Below are positions 1 through 7,380 of a stretch of 22,480 nt of DNA, piece by piece. The DNA is from an uncultured Burkholderiales bacterium. Lineage in GTDB: Bacteria > Pseudomonadota > Gammaproteobacteria > Burkholderiales > Burkholderiaceae_D. The stretch covers positions 1 to 22,480 of the forward strand of contig CALMOR010000230.1 of NCBI GenBank assembly GCA_937872165.1, read 5' to 3'. Under the pieces are notes generated by a model. It was not told where the DNA came from and did not search any database. It worked only from the letters and a program-made list of their open reading frames with translations. The translations under genes were made by a program, and so were the position numbers. The first letter of the stretch is position 1. Every line of letters starts with the position of its first letter.

Positions 1-220
1 CCGGCGCGCCGCGCGGTTCGATCAGTCCCTGCACGACCAGCGTTTCGAGCACGTCGACCGGCGCCTTCGAGCCGGCGATCAGCGCACGCATCGTCGCGAC
101 GGTGCGTTGTCCGTCGACCATCAGCAGGATGGCGCGAGCGGCCATCGGCAGGCCCTGCGCACGAGAACGGATCTCGTCGCGCCCGGCATCGGTCTTCACG
201 TACACATCGGAGTCGAGCAT
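1..220 (-). CDS. Unidentified small protein, N-terminal part (cut by window edge)
   Basis: An open minus-strand frame starts at ATG 220-218 and runs off the left edge, giving 73 residues that begin MLDSDVYVKTDAGRDEIRSR. Codon third positions are mostly G or C, as in the neighbours. The sequence is mixed alpha-helical with no signal peptide or membrane segment in the visible part. It looks like a small cytosolic protein known to me only as a conserved hypothetical of Burkholderiales; that resemblance is from memory and no function can be given. It lies 162 bp downstream of prpC in the same direction, so it may be separately transcribed: a GATAAT hexamer (minus strand, 288-283) could be a -10 box, but I see no convincing -35. 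The start could also be the GTG two codons upstream. Confidence 0.55.
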   Translation of the reverse strand, partial: MLDSDVYVKTDAGRDEIRSRAQGLPMAARAILLMVDGQRTVATMRALIAGSKAPVDVLETLVVQGLIEPRGAP

Positions 221-300
221 CAGCACGGTTCGACTTCGCGGGACGTCTCGACGACCGGACGCCAACCTCGGCGAAGCAGCCGATTATCGTGCGAAAGAAG

Positions 301-324
301 CGCTGGACGCCACGCTCGCCAGCG
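301..324 (-). terminator. Weak candidate terminator after prpC
   Basis: Read on the minus strand, CGCTGG (324-319) and CCAGCG (306-301) form a 6-bp stem with a 12-base loop, followed by a pyrimidine-rich CTTCTTTC. It sits about 60 bases beyond the prpC stop. The stem is short and the T-run is interrupted, so this is only a weak intrinsic-terminator candidate. Confidence 0.25.
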
Positions 325-382
325 TTTTGCTGCACGGGCGCAACAGCCCGAGCACCGCGGCCGGCGCGGCTCGCTGCCCCCG

Positions 383-1549
383 TCAGGCGCGCTCGGCGAG
401 CGGGACGAAGACGAGGTCCTCGGGACCCGTGTAGTTGGCGGTGGGCCGGATGATCTTGCCGTCGATGCGCTGCTCGACGACATGGGCCGACCAGCCCGAA
501 GTGCGCGCGACGACGAAGAGCGGCGTGAACATCGCGGTGGGCACACCCATCATGTGATAGCTGACGGCCGAGAACCAGTCGAGGTTGGGGAACATCTTCT
601 TCGCGTCCCACATCACGGTCTCGAGCCGCTCGGCGATGTCGAACATGCGCGTGTCGCCGGCTTCCTTCGACAGCTTGCGAGCCACTTCCTTGATGACCAC
701 GTTGCGGGGATCCGAGACCGTGTAGACCGGATGGCCGAACCCGATCACGACTTCCTTCGCTTCGATGCGTCGGCGGATGTCGGCCTCCGCCTGTTCGGGC
801 GTGCCGTAGCGCTTCTGGATCTCGAAGGCGAACTCGTTCGCGCCGCCGTGCTTGGGTCCGCGCAGGGCGCCGATGCCGCCGACGATGGCCGAGTAGAGGT
901 CCGAGCCGGTACCGGCGACGACCCGCGCCGCGAAGGTCGACGCGTTGAACTCGTGTTCGGCGTAGAGGATCAGCGAGACGTGCATGGCCTCGACCCACGA
1001 CGCGGGCGGCTCCTCGCCGTGCAGCAGGTGCAGGAAGTGGCCGCCGATCGAATCGTCGTCGGTCTCGACCTCGATCTGCCGGCCGTTGAACGCGTAGTGG
1101 TACCAGTACAGCAGCATCGAGCCGAACGACGCCATCAGGCGGTCGGCGATGTCGCGCGCGCCGGGATGATTGTGGTCGTCCTTCTCGGGCAGCACGCAGC
1201 CGAGCACCGACGCACCGGTACGCATCACGTCCATCGGATGCGACGAGGCCGGCAGGCATTCGAGCGCGTCCATCACCGCAGCCGGCAGGCCGCGCAGCGC
1301 CTTCAGCTTCTTCTTGTAGCTCGCGAGCTCGCTCTGGTTGGGGAGCTTGCCGTGCACCAGCAGATGCGCGATCTCCTCGAATTCGCTGGTGTCGGCGATG
1401 TCGAGGATGTCGTAGCCGCGGTAGTGCAGGTCGTTGCCGGTCCTGCCGACCGTACACAGCGCGGTGTTGCCCGCGGCGATGCCGGAAAGCGCGACGGACT
1501 TCTTGGGCTTGGCCGCGGAGGCGGCGGTTTCGGTCGTTGCCTGGGCCAT
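383..1549 (-). CDS. prpC: 2-methylcitrate synthase PrpC
   Basis: 388-residue citrate synthase family enzyme that condenses propionyl-CoA with oxaloacetate in the methylcitrate cycle (cytosol). Visible family motifs are AEHEFNAS (His199, oxaloacetate-binding region), GPKHGGANE (catalytic His234), GFGHPVY (His273) and PNLDWFS (catalytic Asp324). The shorter length, the GFGHPVYTVSDPR form of the loop and the neighbouring prpB favour methylcitrate synthase over citrate synthase; a genuine GltA is also present at 8613-9923. Start ATG 1549-1547 is supported by AAGGAG (1562-1557) seven bases upstream. It is the last gene of an apparent mdh-prpB-prpC unit, 45 bp after prpB. No prpD or acnD is visible, so those steps must be encoded elsewhere. 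Some PrpC enzymes also accept acetyl-CoA, so side activity is possible. Confidence 0.92.
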   Translation of the reverse strand: MAQATTETAASAAKPKKSVALSGIAAGNTALCTVGRTGNDLHYRGYDILDIADTSEFEEIAHLLVHGKLPNQSELASYKKKLKALRGLPAAVMDALECLPASSHPMDVMRTGASVLGCVLPEKDDHNHPGARDIADRLMASFGSMLLYWYHYAFNGRQIEVETDDDSIGGHFLHLLHGEEPPASWVEAMHVSLILYAEHEFNASTFAARVVAGTGSDLYSAIVGGIGALRGPKHGGANEFAFEIQKRYGTPEQAEADIRRRIEAKEVVIGFGHPVYTVSDPRNVVIKEVARKLSKEAGDTRMFDIAERLETVMWDAKKMFPNLDWFSAVSYHMMGVPTAMFTPLFVVARTSGWSAHVVEQRIDGKIIRPTANYTGPEDLVFVPLAERA

Positions 1550-1594
1550 CGAAAGGCTCCTTGAACGTCGCCCCGGAGTGACGACGGGGTGGTG

Positions 1595-2476
1595 TCAGCT
1601 CTTCTTCGTCGCGAACAGCGCGTCGAGCTTTTCCTCGTACGCGTGATAGCCGAGATAGCGGTAGAGATCGGAGCGGGTCTGCATCGTGTCGACGACGTTC
1701 TTCTGCGTGCCGTCGGCACGGATCGCCTCGTACACCTTCAGCGCCGCCGCGTTCATCGCGCGATAGGCCGAGCAGCAGAACAGCACGATGTCGACGTCGA
1801 CCGATGCGAGCTCGGTCGTGGTGAACAGCGGCGTGAAGCCGAACTCGGTGATGTTGGCCAGGATCGGGACGCCGACCGCCTTCCTGAAGCGGTCGTACAT
1901 CGCGAGCTCGGTCATCGCCTCGGGAAAGATCATGTCGGCGCCGGCCTCCACGTACGCGACCGCGCGCTCGAGCGCCGCGTCGATGCCTTCGATCGCGAGC
2001 GCGTCGGTGCGCGCCATGATCACGAAGCCCTCGTCGGTGCGCGCATCGACGGCCGCCTTGATGCGGTCGACCATCTCGTCCTTCGAGACGACCTCTTTCC
2101 CGGGCCGGTGTCCGCAGCGCTTGGTGCCGACCTGGTCCTCCATGTGGACCGCGGCGACGCCGATCCTTTCGAACTGGCGGATGGTGCGCGCGATGTTGAA
2201 CGCCCCGCCCCAGCCCACGTCGATGTCGACCAGCAGCGGCAGCGTCGACGCGTCGGTGATGCGGCGCGCGTCGATCAGCACGTCCTCCATCGTGCTGATG
2301 CCGAGGTCGGGCATGCCGAGCGAATTGGCCGCGACCCCGCCACCGGACAGGTACAGCGCCTTGAAGCCGGTGGCCTCGGCCATCCGCGCGGTGTACGCGT
2401 TGATGGCGCCGATCACCGACAACGGCTTCTCGTCGGCCACGGCGCGGCGGAACCGCGCACCCATCGAGACGCTCAT
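1595..2476 (-). CDS. prpB: 2-methylisocitrate lyase PrpB
   Basis: 293-residue member of the isocitrate lyase/PEP mutase superfamily that splits 2-methylisocitrate into succinate and pyruvate. Seen in the sequence: SGGGVAANSLG (44-54), the metal-binding region VDIDVGWGG (83-91), HMEDQ (111-115), the signature KRCGHRP (119-125) with catalytic Cys121, and the C-terminal half of the barrel. Length and the KRCGHRP form fit PrpB rather than the much longer isocitrate lyase AceA. The frame is open further upstream to 2686, but that stretch overlaps mdh and has no family similarity. Start ATG 2476 is chosen because the protein begins there in the usual way and GAGG lies six bases upstream, overlapping the mdh stop. 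ATG 2464 (four codons in) is an alternative. It is co-directional with mdh (8 bp gap) and prpC. Confidence 0.92.
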   Translation of the reverse strand: MSVSMGARFRRAVADEKPLSVIGAINAYTARMAEATGFKALYLSGGGVAANSLGMPDLGISTMEDVLIDARRITDASTLPLLVDIDVGWGGAFNIARTIRQFERIGVAAVHMEDQVGTKRCGHRPGKEVVSKDEMVDRIKAAVDARTDEGFVIMARTDALAIEGIDAALERAVAYVEAGADMIFPEAMTELAMYDRFRKAVGVPILANITEFGFTPLFTTTELASVDVDIVLFCCSAYRAMNAAALKVYEAIRADGTQKNVVDTMQTRSDLYRYLGYHAYEEKLDALFATKKS

Positions 2477-2484
2477 CGTCGGCC

Positions 2485-3474
2485 TCAGGCGAGCAGGTGC
2501 TTCACACCGTCCTGTTCCTCGGTCAGCTCCTTCAGCGTGAGGTCCATCCTCTCGCGGCTGAAGGCGTCGATCTCGAGGCCCTTGACGATCTCGTAGCGGC
2601 CGTCCTTCGTGACGACCGGGAAGCCGTAGATCACGTCGACCGGGATGTCGTAGCTGCCGTCGGACGGCACGCCCATCGTCACCCACTTGCCGTCGCTGCC
2701 GAGGAGCCAGTCGTGCACGTGGTCGATCGCCGCATTGGCCGCCGACGCGGCCGACGACAGGCCGCGCGCCTCGATGATCGCGGCGCCGCGCTTGCCGACC
2801 TTGGGGATGAAGGTGTCCCTGTTCCAGACGTCGTCGTTCACGAGGTCCTTCAGATCGCCGCCGCCGACCGTCGCGAAGCGGAAGTCCGGATACATGGTCG
2901 GCGAATGGTTGCCCCAGACGACCAGCTTCTCGATGTCGCCGACCGCCGTCCCGGTCTTCGTCGCGAGCTGCGACAGCGCACGGTTGTGGTCGAGCCGCAG
3001 CATCGCCGTGAAATTCTCCTTCGGCAGATCGGGCGCCGACTTCATCGCGATGTACGCGTTGGTGTTGGCCGGATTGCCGACCACCAGCACCTTGACGTCG
3101 CGGCTCGCGACCGCGTTCAGCGCCTTGCCCTGCGCCGTGAAGATCTGCGCGTTCGCCGACAGCAGGTCCTTGCGTTCCATGCCGGGACCGCGCGGCCGCG
3201 CGCCGACCAGCAGCGCCACGTCGGCGTCCTCGAACGCGACCATCGGATCGCCGGTCGGAATCACGCCCTGCAGAAGCGGGAAGGCGCAGTCCTCGAGTTC
3301 CATGATGACGCCGGCGAGAGCCTTCTGGGCCTTCTCGTCGGGAATCTCGAGCAGCTGCAGGACGACCGGCTGGTCGGGACCGAGCAGGTCGCCGTTGGCG
3401 ATGCGGAACAGGAGCGCGTAGCCGATCTGGCCTGCGGCGCCGGTGACGGCGACACGCTTGGCGGCTTGGGTCAT
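2485..3474 (-). CDS. mdh: Malate dehydrogenase (NAD, cytosolic-type)
   Basis: 329-residue malate dehydrogenase, oxidising malate to oxaloacetate with NAD+. Visible: the dinucleotide-binding motif GAAGQIGY (12-19), LLEIP with Glu43 at the end of the second strand (a residue that favours NAD), the mobile substrate loop RPRGPGMERKDLL (93-105), VGNPANTNA (132-140), catalytic Asp162 in LDHNRA and His190 in WGNHS. This is the cytosolic-type MDH found in many betaproteobacteria, not the E. coli type. Start ATG 3474 is preceded by GGAG with a 5-base spacer; the frame stays open upstream to 3837 but without coding character. It heads the unit with prpB and prpC and is divergent from gntR-sdh across a 310-bp regulatory gap. 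Oxaloacetate from this enzyme is the co-substrate of both PrpC and GltA. Confidence 0.95.
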   Translation of the reverse strand: MTQAAKRVAVTGAAGQIGYALLFRIANGDLLGPDQPVVLQLLEIPDEKAQKALAGVIMELEDCAFPLLQGVIPTGDPMVAFEDADVALLVGARPRGPGMERKDLLSANAQIFTAQGKALNAVASRDVKVLVVGNPANTNAYIAMKSAPDLPKENFTAMLRLDHNRALSQLATKTGTAVGDIEKLVVWGNHSPTMYPDFRFATVGGGDLKDLVNDDVWNRDTFIPKVGKRGAAIIEARGLSSAASAANAAIDHVHDWLLGSDGKWVTMGVPSDGSYDIPVDVIYGFPVVTKDGRYEIVKGLEIDAFSRERMDLTLKELTEEQDGVKHLLA

Positions 3475-3784
3475 GGGATCTCCGGATGTTTGCTGTTGAG
3501 TGAAGCTCGGGAACGACGCGGAGGCGGCCGCGTCGGGCAGAACGGCCGAGGCCGATCGCCGGCTTCGCGAGGCCGTCGACGAGCGCGGTGGGATCCGGTC
3601 CGCAGCGATCCGCGCTGCGTCCACGCCCGAACGCCGTCGATCGCGGGCGCAGAGTCTACGCCGATCGGCGGTGGTCCGGAAACGGCTCTCCCCGGGAAAG
3701 GCCTCGTTCGAGAACGGATTCGTTCTCTTATATAAGATACGGATTCGTACGAAACGACTTACCCGGCCCGCGCGGCCGTCCCCG
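3475..3784. promoter_or_regulatory. Divergent mdh / gntR intergenic region
   Basis: 310 bp with no supported gene, between the starts of mdh (minus) and gntR (plus). It must carry the promoters for both directions. The half nearest gntR holds the palindrome cluster described separately; another perfect 12-bp palindrome, CGCCGATCGGCG, lies at 3659-3670. If the AT-rich core at 3726-3737 is the shared promoter, the mdh leader would be about 250 bases long, so a second promoter closer to mdh is possible, though I could not identify one. Confidence 0.6.
3705..3753. promoter_or_regulatory. Candidate operator/promoter: overlapping palindromes and a direct repeat
   Basis: Seen directly: inverted arms CGTTC (3705-3709) and GAACG (3712-3716); a perfect inverted repeat GAGAACG-N4-CGTTCTC (3710-3727); a perfect 12-bp palindrome TCTTATATAAGA (3726-3737); a perfect 10-bp palindrome TTCGTACGAA (3744-3753); and a direct repeat ACGGATTCGT at 3714-3723 and 3739-3748, 25 bp apart. 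This is the most AT-rich spot for kilobases and contains TATAAG in both directions, suitable for -10 boxes. Inference: binding site for the adjacent GntR regulator, or for another transcription factor, overlapping the divergent promoters. GntR proteins bind short palindromes as dimers, which fits. Confidence 0.55.
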
Positions 3785-4603
3785 ATGAAATCGGTCCATG
3801 AAGGGCGCTCGTCCGCAGTCACCCGCCACTCCGGCATCGGTGTCCCGAGCGGTGTCCGCGCGGCGACGCCGGGCGTGGCTTCGCCCGGCGCGACCTTCAG
3901 CCCGCTCTATCTGCAGATCAAGGCGCTCATCACCCGGGGGCTGCAGGGCGGGGAATGGAAACCCGGCGAGACCATTCCGAGCGAAGGCGACCTCGCCCGC
4001 CGCTACGGTGTCAGCCAGGGCACGGTGCGCAAGGCGATCGACGCGATGGCAACGGAGAACCTGCTGGTGCGCCGCCAGGGCAAGGGCACCTTCGTCGCCA
4101 CGCACCACGAACCGCGCGCGCAGTTCCGTTTCCTCCGGCTCGCGCCGGACGACGATCGCGACGAGCATTCGGAGAGCCGCATCCTCGACTGCCGGCGCAT
4201 GCGCGCCTCGGCCGACCTCGCGCATCTGCTGCGGCTGAAGGCCGGCGACGGCATCGTCGCGATCCGCCGGGTGCTGTCGTTCGACGGCGCACCGACCGTG
4301 CTCGACGACATCTGGCTGAACGGGTCGGTCTTCAAGGGTCTGACCGCCGAACGCATCGCCGCCTACCACGGACCGCTCTACGGTCTCTTCGAATCGGAGT
4401 TCGCGACGCCGATGACGCGGGCCGAGGAACGCATCCGCGCGGTGCCGGCCGACGCGGCGTCGGCCGGCATCCTCGAGGTCGCGACCGGTGCGCCGCTGCT
4501 GATGGTCGAACGCGTGTCGATGACCTACGACGACCGGCCCGTCGAGCTGCGGCGCGGCCTCTACTCGACCGCGCATCATCATTACCGGAACACGCTCCGA
4601 TGA
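3785..4603 (+). CDS. GntR-family transcriptional regulator (UTRA/HutC type)
   Basis: 272 residues. An N-terminal winged helix-turn-helix of GntR type spans about 40-106 (PLYLQIK, PSEGDLARRYGVSQGTVRKA, RRQGKGTFV), followed by a UTRA ligand-binding domain at about 113-268 ending in the usual RRGLYSTAHHHY. This places it in the HutC subfamily, whose members sense small metabolites and bind DNA as dimers. It has about 39 extra residues before the DNA-binding domain, which is unusual. ATG 3785 is the only ATG in frame ahead of the domain, but there is no clear ribosome-binding site, so the start is uncertain. It sits between the divergent mdh-prpB-prpC and sdh-odh units and is the obvious candidate to regulate one or both, probably through the palindromes at 3705-3753. 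The ligand cannot be read from sequence. Confidence 0.85.
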   Translation: MKSVHEGRSSAVTRHSGIGVPSGVRAATPGVASPGATFSPLYLQIKALITRGLQGGEWKPGETIPSEGDLARRYGVSQGTVRKAIDAMATENLLVRRQGKGTFVATHHEPRAQFRFLRLAPDDDRDEHSESRILDCRRMRASADLAHLLRLKAGDGIVAIRRVLSFDGAPTVLDDIWLNGSVFKGLTAERIAAYHGPLYGLFESEFATPMTRAEERIRAVPADAASAGILEVATGAPLLMVERVSMTYDDRPVELRRGLYSTAHHHYRNTLR

Positions 4604-4610
4604 ACCCCGT

Positions 4611-4639
4611 TTGGTGCGGCCCGCGAAATCGGCGAAAAT
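4611..4639 (+). promoter_or_regulatory. Weak candidate sdhC promoter
   Basis: TTGGTG (4611-4616) and GAAAAT (4634-4639) are separated by 17 bases and lie in the 115-bp gtnR-sdhC gap, about 80 bases before the sdhC start. Both hexamers deviate from consensus (3/6 and 4/6), so this is a suggestion only; read-through from gntR is equally possible. Confidence 0.25.
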
Positions 4640-4718
4640 GGCGCGCTGTCGTCAGCCTGGCCGACGGGTTGCAGGGCCGCCGGGAAGCCCCATCTACAAC
4701 GGATCCAAGAGGCGAAGC

Positions 4719-5129
4719 ATGACCGATCTGACGAGGCCCGCGAGGCCGATCCACCGCAACATCAACATCGGTCAGATCGTCGCCTACCGACTGCCGGCAT
4801 CGGGGATCGTGTCGATCCTCCATCGCATCAGCGGCGCGTTGATGTTCCTGCTGCTGCCGTTCGTGCTCTATCTGTTCGACAAGAGCATCACGTCGCAGAT
4901 CAGCTTCGAGACCTTCAAGAGCGTCACGTCGAACTTCTTCGTCAAGCTCGTCATCCTCGCGTTGATCTGGGCCTACCTGCATCACTTCGTGGCCGGCATC
5001 CGCCATCTCGCGATGGATGTCCACGTCGGCGTCGAGAAGGACACCGGACGTCAGACGGCCGTCGCCGTGTTCGTCGTCAGCCTCGTGCTGTGGCTGGCGT
5101 TCGCGCTGAAGACCTTCGGAGCCTTCTGA
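4719..5129 (+). CDS. sdhC: Succinate dehydrogenase cytochrome b556 subunit SdhC
   Basis: 136-residue membrane anchor of complex II. Three hydrophobic helices are visible at about 27-52, 72-94 and 111-133. The segment SILHRISG (32-39) carries Ser32 and Arg36, the counterparts of the quinone-site Ser27 and Arg31 of E. coli SdhC. LHHFVAGIRH (87-96) contains the predicted haem b ligand His89 (E. coli His84). ATG 4719 follows AAGAGG with a suitable spacer. The stop codon shares one base with the sdhD start (TGATG), indicating translational coupling. Together with SdhD it binds one haem and ubiquinone in the inner membrane. Confidence 0.93.
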   Translation: MTDLTRPARPIHRNINIGQIVAYRLPASGIVSILHRISGALMFLLLPFVLYLFDKSITSQISFETFKSVTSNFFVKLVILALIWAYLHHFVAGIRHLAMDVHVGVEKDTGRQTAVAVFVVSLVLWLAFALKTFGAF

Positions 5130-5500
5130 TGGCCGCCTCGACCGAACGCATCGGACCCAAGCGCCTCGTCGTCGGCGCCCATTACGGGATGGGCGACTGG
5201 CTCGCGCAGCGCTTCACCGCGATCGTGATGGTCGTCTACACGATCATCCTGATGGTCGCGTTCTTCGGCGGCCGCGACTTCTCTTACGGCGGTTGGGCCG
5301 GACTCTTCGCGCACGCGTGGATGAAGGTCGCCACCGTCGTCACGCTGGGTGCGCTGGCCTATCACGTCTGGGTCGGCATGCGCGACATCTGGATGGACTA
5401 CGTCAAGCCGACCGGCATCCGCATGCTTCTGCAGTTCGGCACGATCGTCTGGCTCTTCGCCTGCGTCGCCTATGCCGTCATCGTGCTCTGGAGGGTCTGA
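5129..5500 (+). CDS. sdhD: Succinate dehydrogenase membrane anchor SdhD
   Basis: 123 residues with three membrane helices at about 29-47, 63-87 and 97-121. LAYHVWVGMRDIWMDYVKP contains His79, the predicted second haem b ligand (E. coli His71), and Asp90-Tyr91, matching E. coli Asp82-Tyr83 at the quinone site; the spacing is identical. The start ATG overlaps the sdhC stop by one base. The frame is open further upstream, but that part overlaps sdhC. The stop is one base before the sdhA start, so sdhC-D-A are translationally linked. Confidence 0.92.
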   Translation: MAASTERIGPKRLVVGAHYGMGDWLAQRFTAIVMVVYTIILMVAFFGGRDFSYGGWAGLFAHAWMKVATVVTLGALAYHVWVGMRDIWMDYVKPTGIRMLLQFGTIVWLFACVAYAVIVLWRV

Positions 5501-5501
5501 C

Positions 5502-7325
5502 ATGGCCGATCCGATCGATCCGTCCAATCCGTCCGCGTCCGCGCCGGTCTTCTCGATCCACAGCAAGCTGCCACGCCGGCGCTTCGACGCGGTGATCGTC
5601 GGGGCCGGCGGTTCCGGCATGCGCGCGTCGCTGCAACTGGCCGAGGCCGGCCTTTCGGTCGCGGTGCTGTCGAAGGTCTTCCCGACGCGCTCGCACACGG
5701 TCGCGGCGCAGGGCGGCATCGGCGCGTCGCTCGGCAACATGAGCGAGGACAACTGGTACTGGCACATGTTCGACACCGTCAAGGGTTCCGACTACCTCGG
5801 CGACCAGGACGCGATCGAGTTCATGTGCCGCGAGGCGCCCAACGTCGTCTACGAGCTCGAACACTTCGGCATGCCGTTCGACCGCAACCCCGACGGCACG
5901 ATCTACCAGCGTCCGTTCGGCGGGCACTCGGCCAACTTCGGCGAGAAGCCCGTGGCGCGCGCCTGCGCGGCGGCCGACCGCACCGGCCACGCGATGCTGC
6001 ACACGCTGTACCAGCGCAACGTGCGGGCGCGCACGCAGTTCTTCGTCGAGTGGATGGCGCTCGACCTGATCCGCGATGCCGACGGCGACGTCGTCGGCGT
6101 GGTCGCGCTCGAGATGGAGACCGGCGACGCGATGATCCTCGAGGCCAAGACGACGCTGCTCGCGACCGGCGGCGCGGGCCGCATCTGGGCCGCGTCCACC
6201 AACGCGTTCATCAACACCGGCGACGGCATGGGCATGGCCGCGCGGGCGGGCATCCCGCTCGAGGACATGGAGTTCTGGCAGTTCCATCCGACCGGCGTCG
6301 CCGGCGCCGGGGTGCTGATCACCGAAGGCGTCCGCGGCGAGGGCGGCATCCTGCTCAACAGCAACGGCGAACGGTTCATGGAGCGTTACGCGCCGACGCT
6401 GAAGGACCTTGCGGCGCGCGACTTCGTGTCGCGTTCGATGGACCAGGAAATCAAGGAAGGCCGCGGCTGCGGTCCGAAGAAGGACTACGTGCTGCTCAAG
6501 CTCGACCACCTGGGCGCCGACACGATCATGAAGCGGCTGCCGTCGATCCGCGAGATCGCGATCAAGTTCGCGAACGTCGATCCGATCAAGGAGCCGATCC
6601 CGGTCGTGCCGACCATCCACTACCAGATGGGCGGCATCCCCACCAACTACCTCGGGCAGGTGGTGGTCCCGAAGAACGGCAACCCGAACGAGATCGTCAA
6701 CGGGCTCTACGCGATCGGCGAGTGCGCCTGCGTCTCGGTGCACGGCGCCAACCGGCTCGGCACCAACTCGCTGCTCGACCTGCTGGTGTTCGGCCGCTCG
6801 GCCGGCAACCACATCGTCGCGTCGGGCCTGAAGGACAAGCCGTGGAAGACGCTGCCGGCCGATGCGGCGGAGGCCACCACGGCGCGGCTCGCGGCGCTCG
6901 AGTCGCGCGGCAGCGGCGAGAAGACGCAGGACGTCGCCAACGACATCCGTTCGAACATGCAGGCGCATTGCGGCGTGTTCCGCACGCAGGCGCTGCTGGG
7001 CGAGGGCGTGAGCAAGATCATGGCGCTCGCCGAGCGCGCGAAGGACGTGGCCGTCCAGGACAAGTCGAAGGTCTTCAACACCGCCCGCATCGAGGCGCTC
7101 GAGCTCGACAACCTGGTCGAGGTGGCGAAGGCGACCATTGTCGCGGCCGAGGCTCGCAAGGAGTCGCGCGGCGCGCATGCGCGCGAGGATTTCCCCGACC
7201 GCAACGACGCCGACTGGATTCGCCACTCGCTGTTCTATACCGAAGGCAACCGGCTCGACTACAAGCCGGTGAACCTGAAGCCGCTCACGGTCGAGACCTT
7301 CCAGCCGAAGAAGCGCACGTTCTGA
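5502..7325 (+). CDS. sdhA: Succinate dehydrogenase flavoprotein subunit SdhA
   Basis: 607-residue catalytic subunit of complex II; it oxidises succinate to fumarate with covalently bound FAD, on the cytoplasmic face of the inner membrane. Visible: FAD-binding GAGGSGM (34-40); TRSHTVAAQGG, where His65 is the predicted covalent FAD attachment site; FHPTG (261-265, active-site His262); EGVRGEGG (275-282, Arg278); HYQMGG (373-378); and the C-terminal GANRLGTNSLLD with substrate-binding Arg418. Length is close to other SdhA proteins (E. coli 588). Start ATG 5502 follows GGAGG at 5490-5494, which lies inside the end of sdhD. The flavinylation factor SdhE is encoded downstream in the same run. Confidence 0.97.
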   Translation: MADPIDPSNPSASAPVFSIHSKLPRRRFDAVIVGAGGSGMRASLQLAEAGLSVAVLSKVFPTRSHTVAAQGGIGASLGNMSEDNWYWHMFDTVKGSDYLGDQDAIEFMCREAPNVVYELEHFGMPFDRNPDGTIYQRPFGGHSANFGEKPVARACAAADRTGHAMLHTLYQRNVRARTQFFVEWMALDLIRDADGDVVGVVALEMETGDAMILEAKTTLLATGGAGRIWAASTNAFINTGDGMGMAARAGIPLEDMEFWQFHPTGVAGAGVLITEGVRGEGGILLNSNGERFMERYAPTLKDLAARDFVSRSMDQEIKEGRGCGPKKDYVLLKLDHLGADTIMKRLPSIREIAIKFANVDPIKEPIPVVPTIHYQMGGIPTNYLGQVVVPKNGNPNEIVNGLYAIGECACVSVHGANRLGTNSLLDLLVFGRSAGNHIVASGLKDKPWKTLPADAAEATTARLAALESRGSGEKTQDVANDIRSNMQAHCGVFRTQALLGEGVSKIMALAERAKDVAVQDKSKVFNTARIEALELDNLVEVAKATIVAAEARKESRGAHAREDFPDRNDADWIRHSLFYTEGNRLDYKPVNLKPLTVETFQPKKRTF

Positions 7326-7380
7326 TCCGCACGACGCCGCACCGCTACCCAGGCATCACCGACCGATACCGAGGCAACGC

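Noticed and set aside
107..1564. Long open frame on the plus strand opposite prpC (485 codons)
   Set aside because: It is antisense to a gene with intact catalytic motifs, is Arg/His/Asp/Val-rich and resembles no family; such frames are common in GC-rich DNA.
2477..2686. Upstream extension of the prpB frame
   Set aside because: It overlaps the mdh coding end, and the family N terminus and ribosome-binding site point to ATG 2476.
5478..7226. 582-codon minus-strand frame opposite sdhA
   Set aside because: Mirror of the sdhA codon pattern with an Arg/His/Val-rich product and no motifs.
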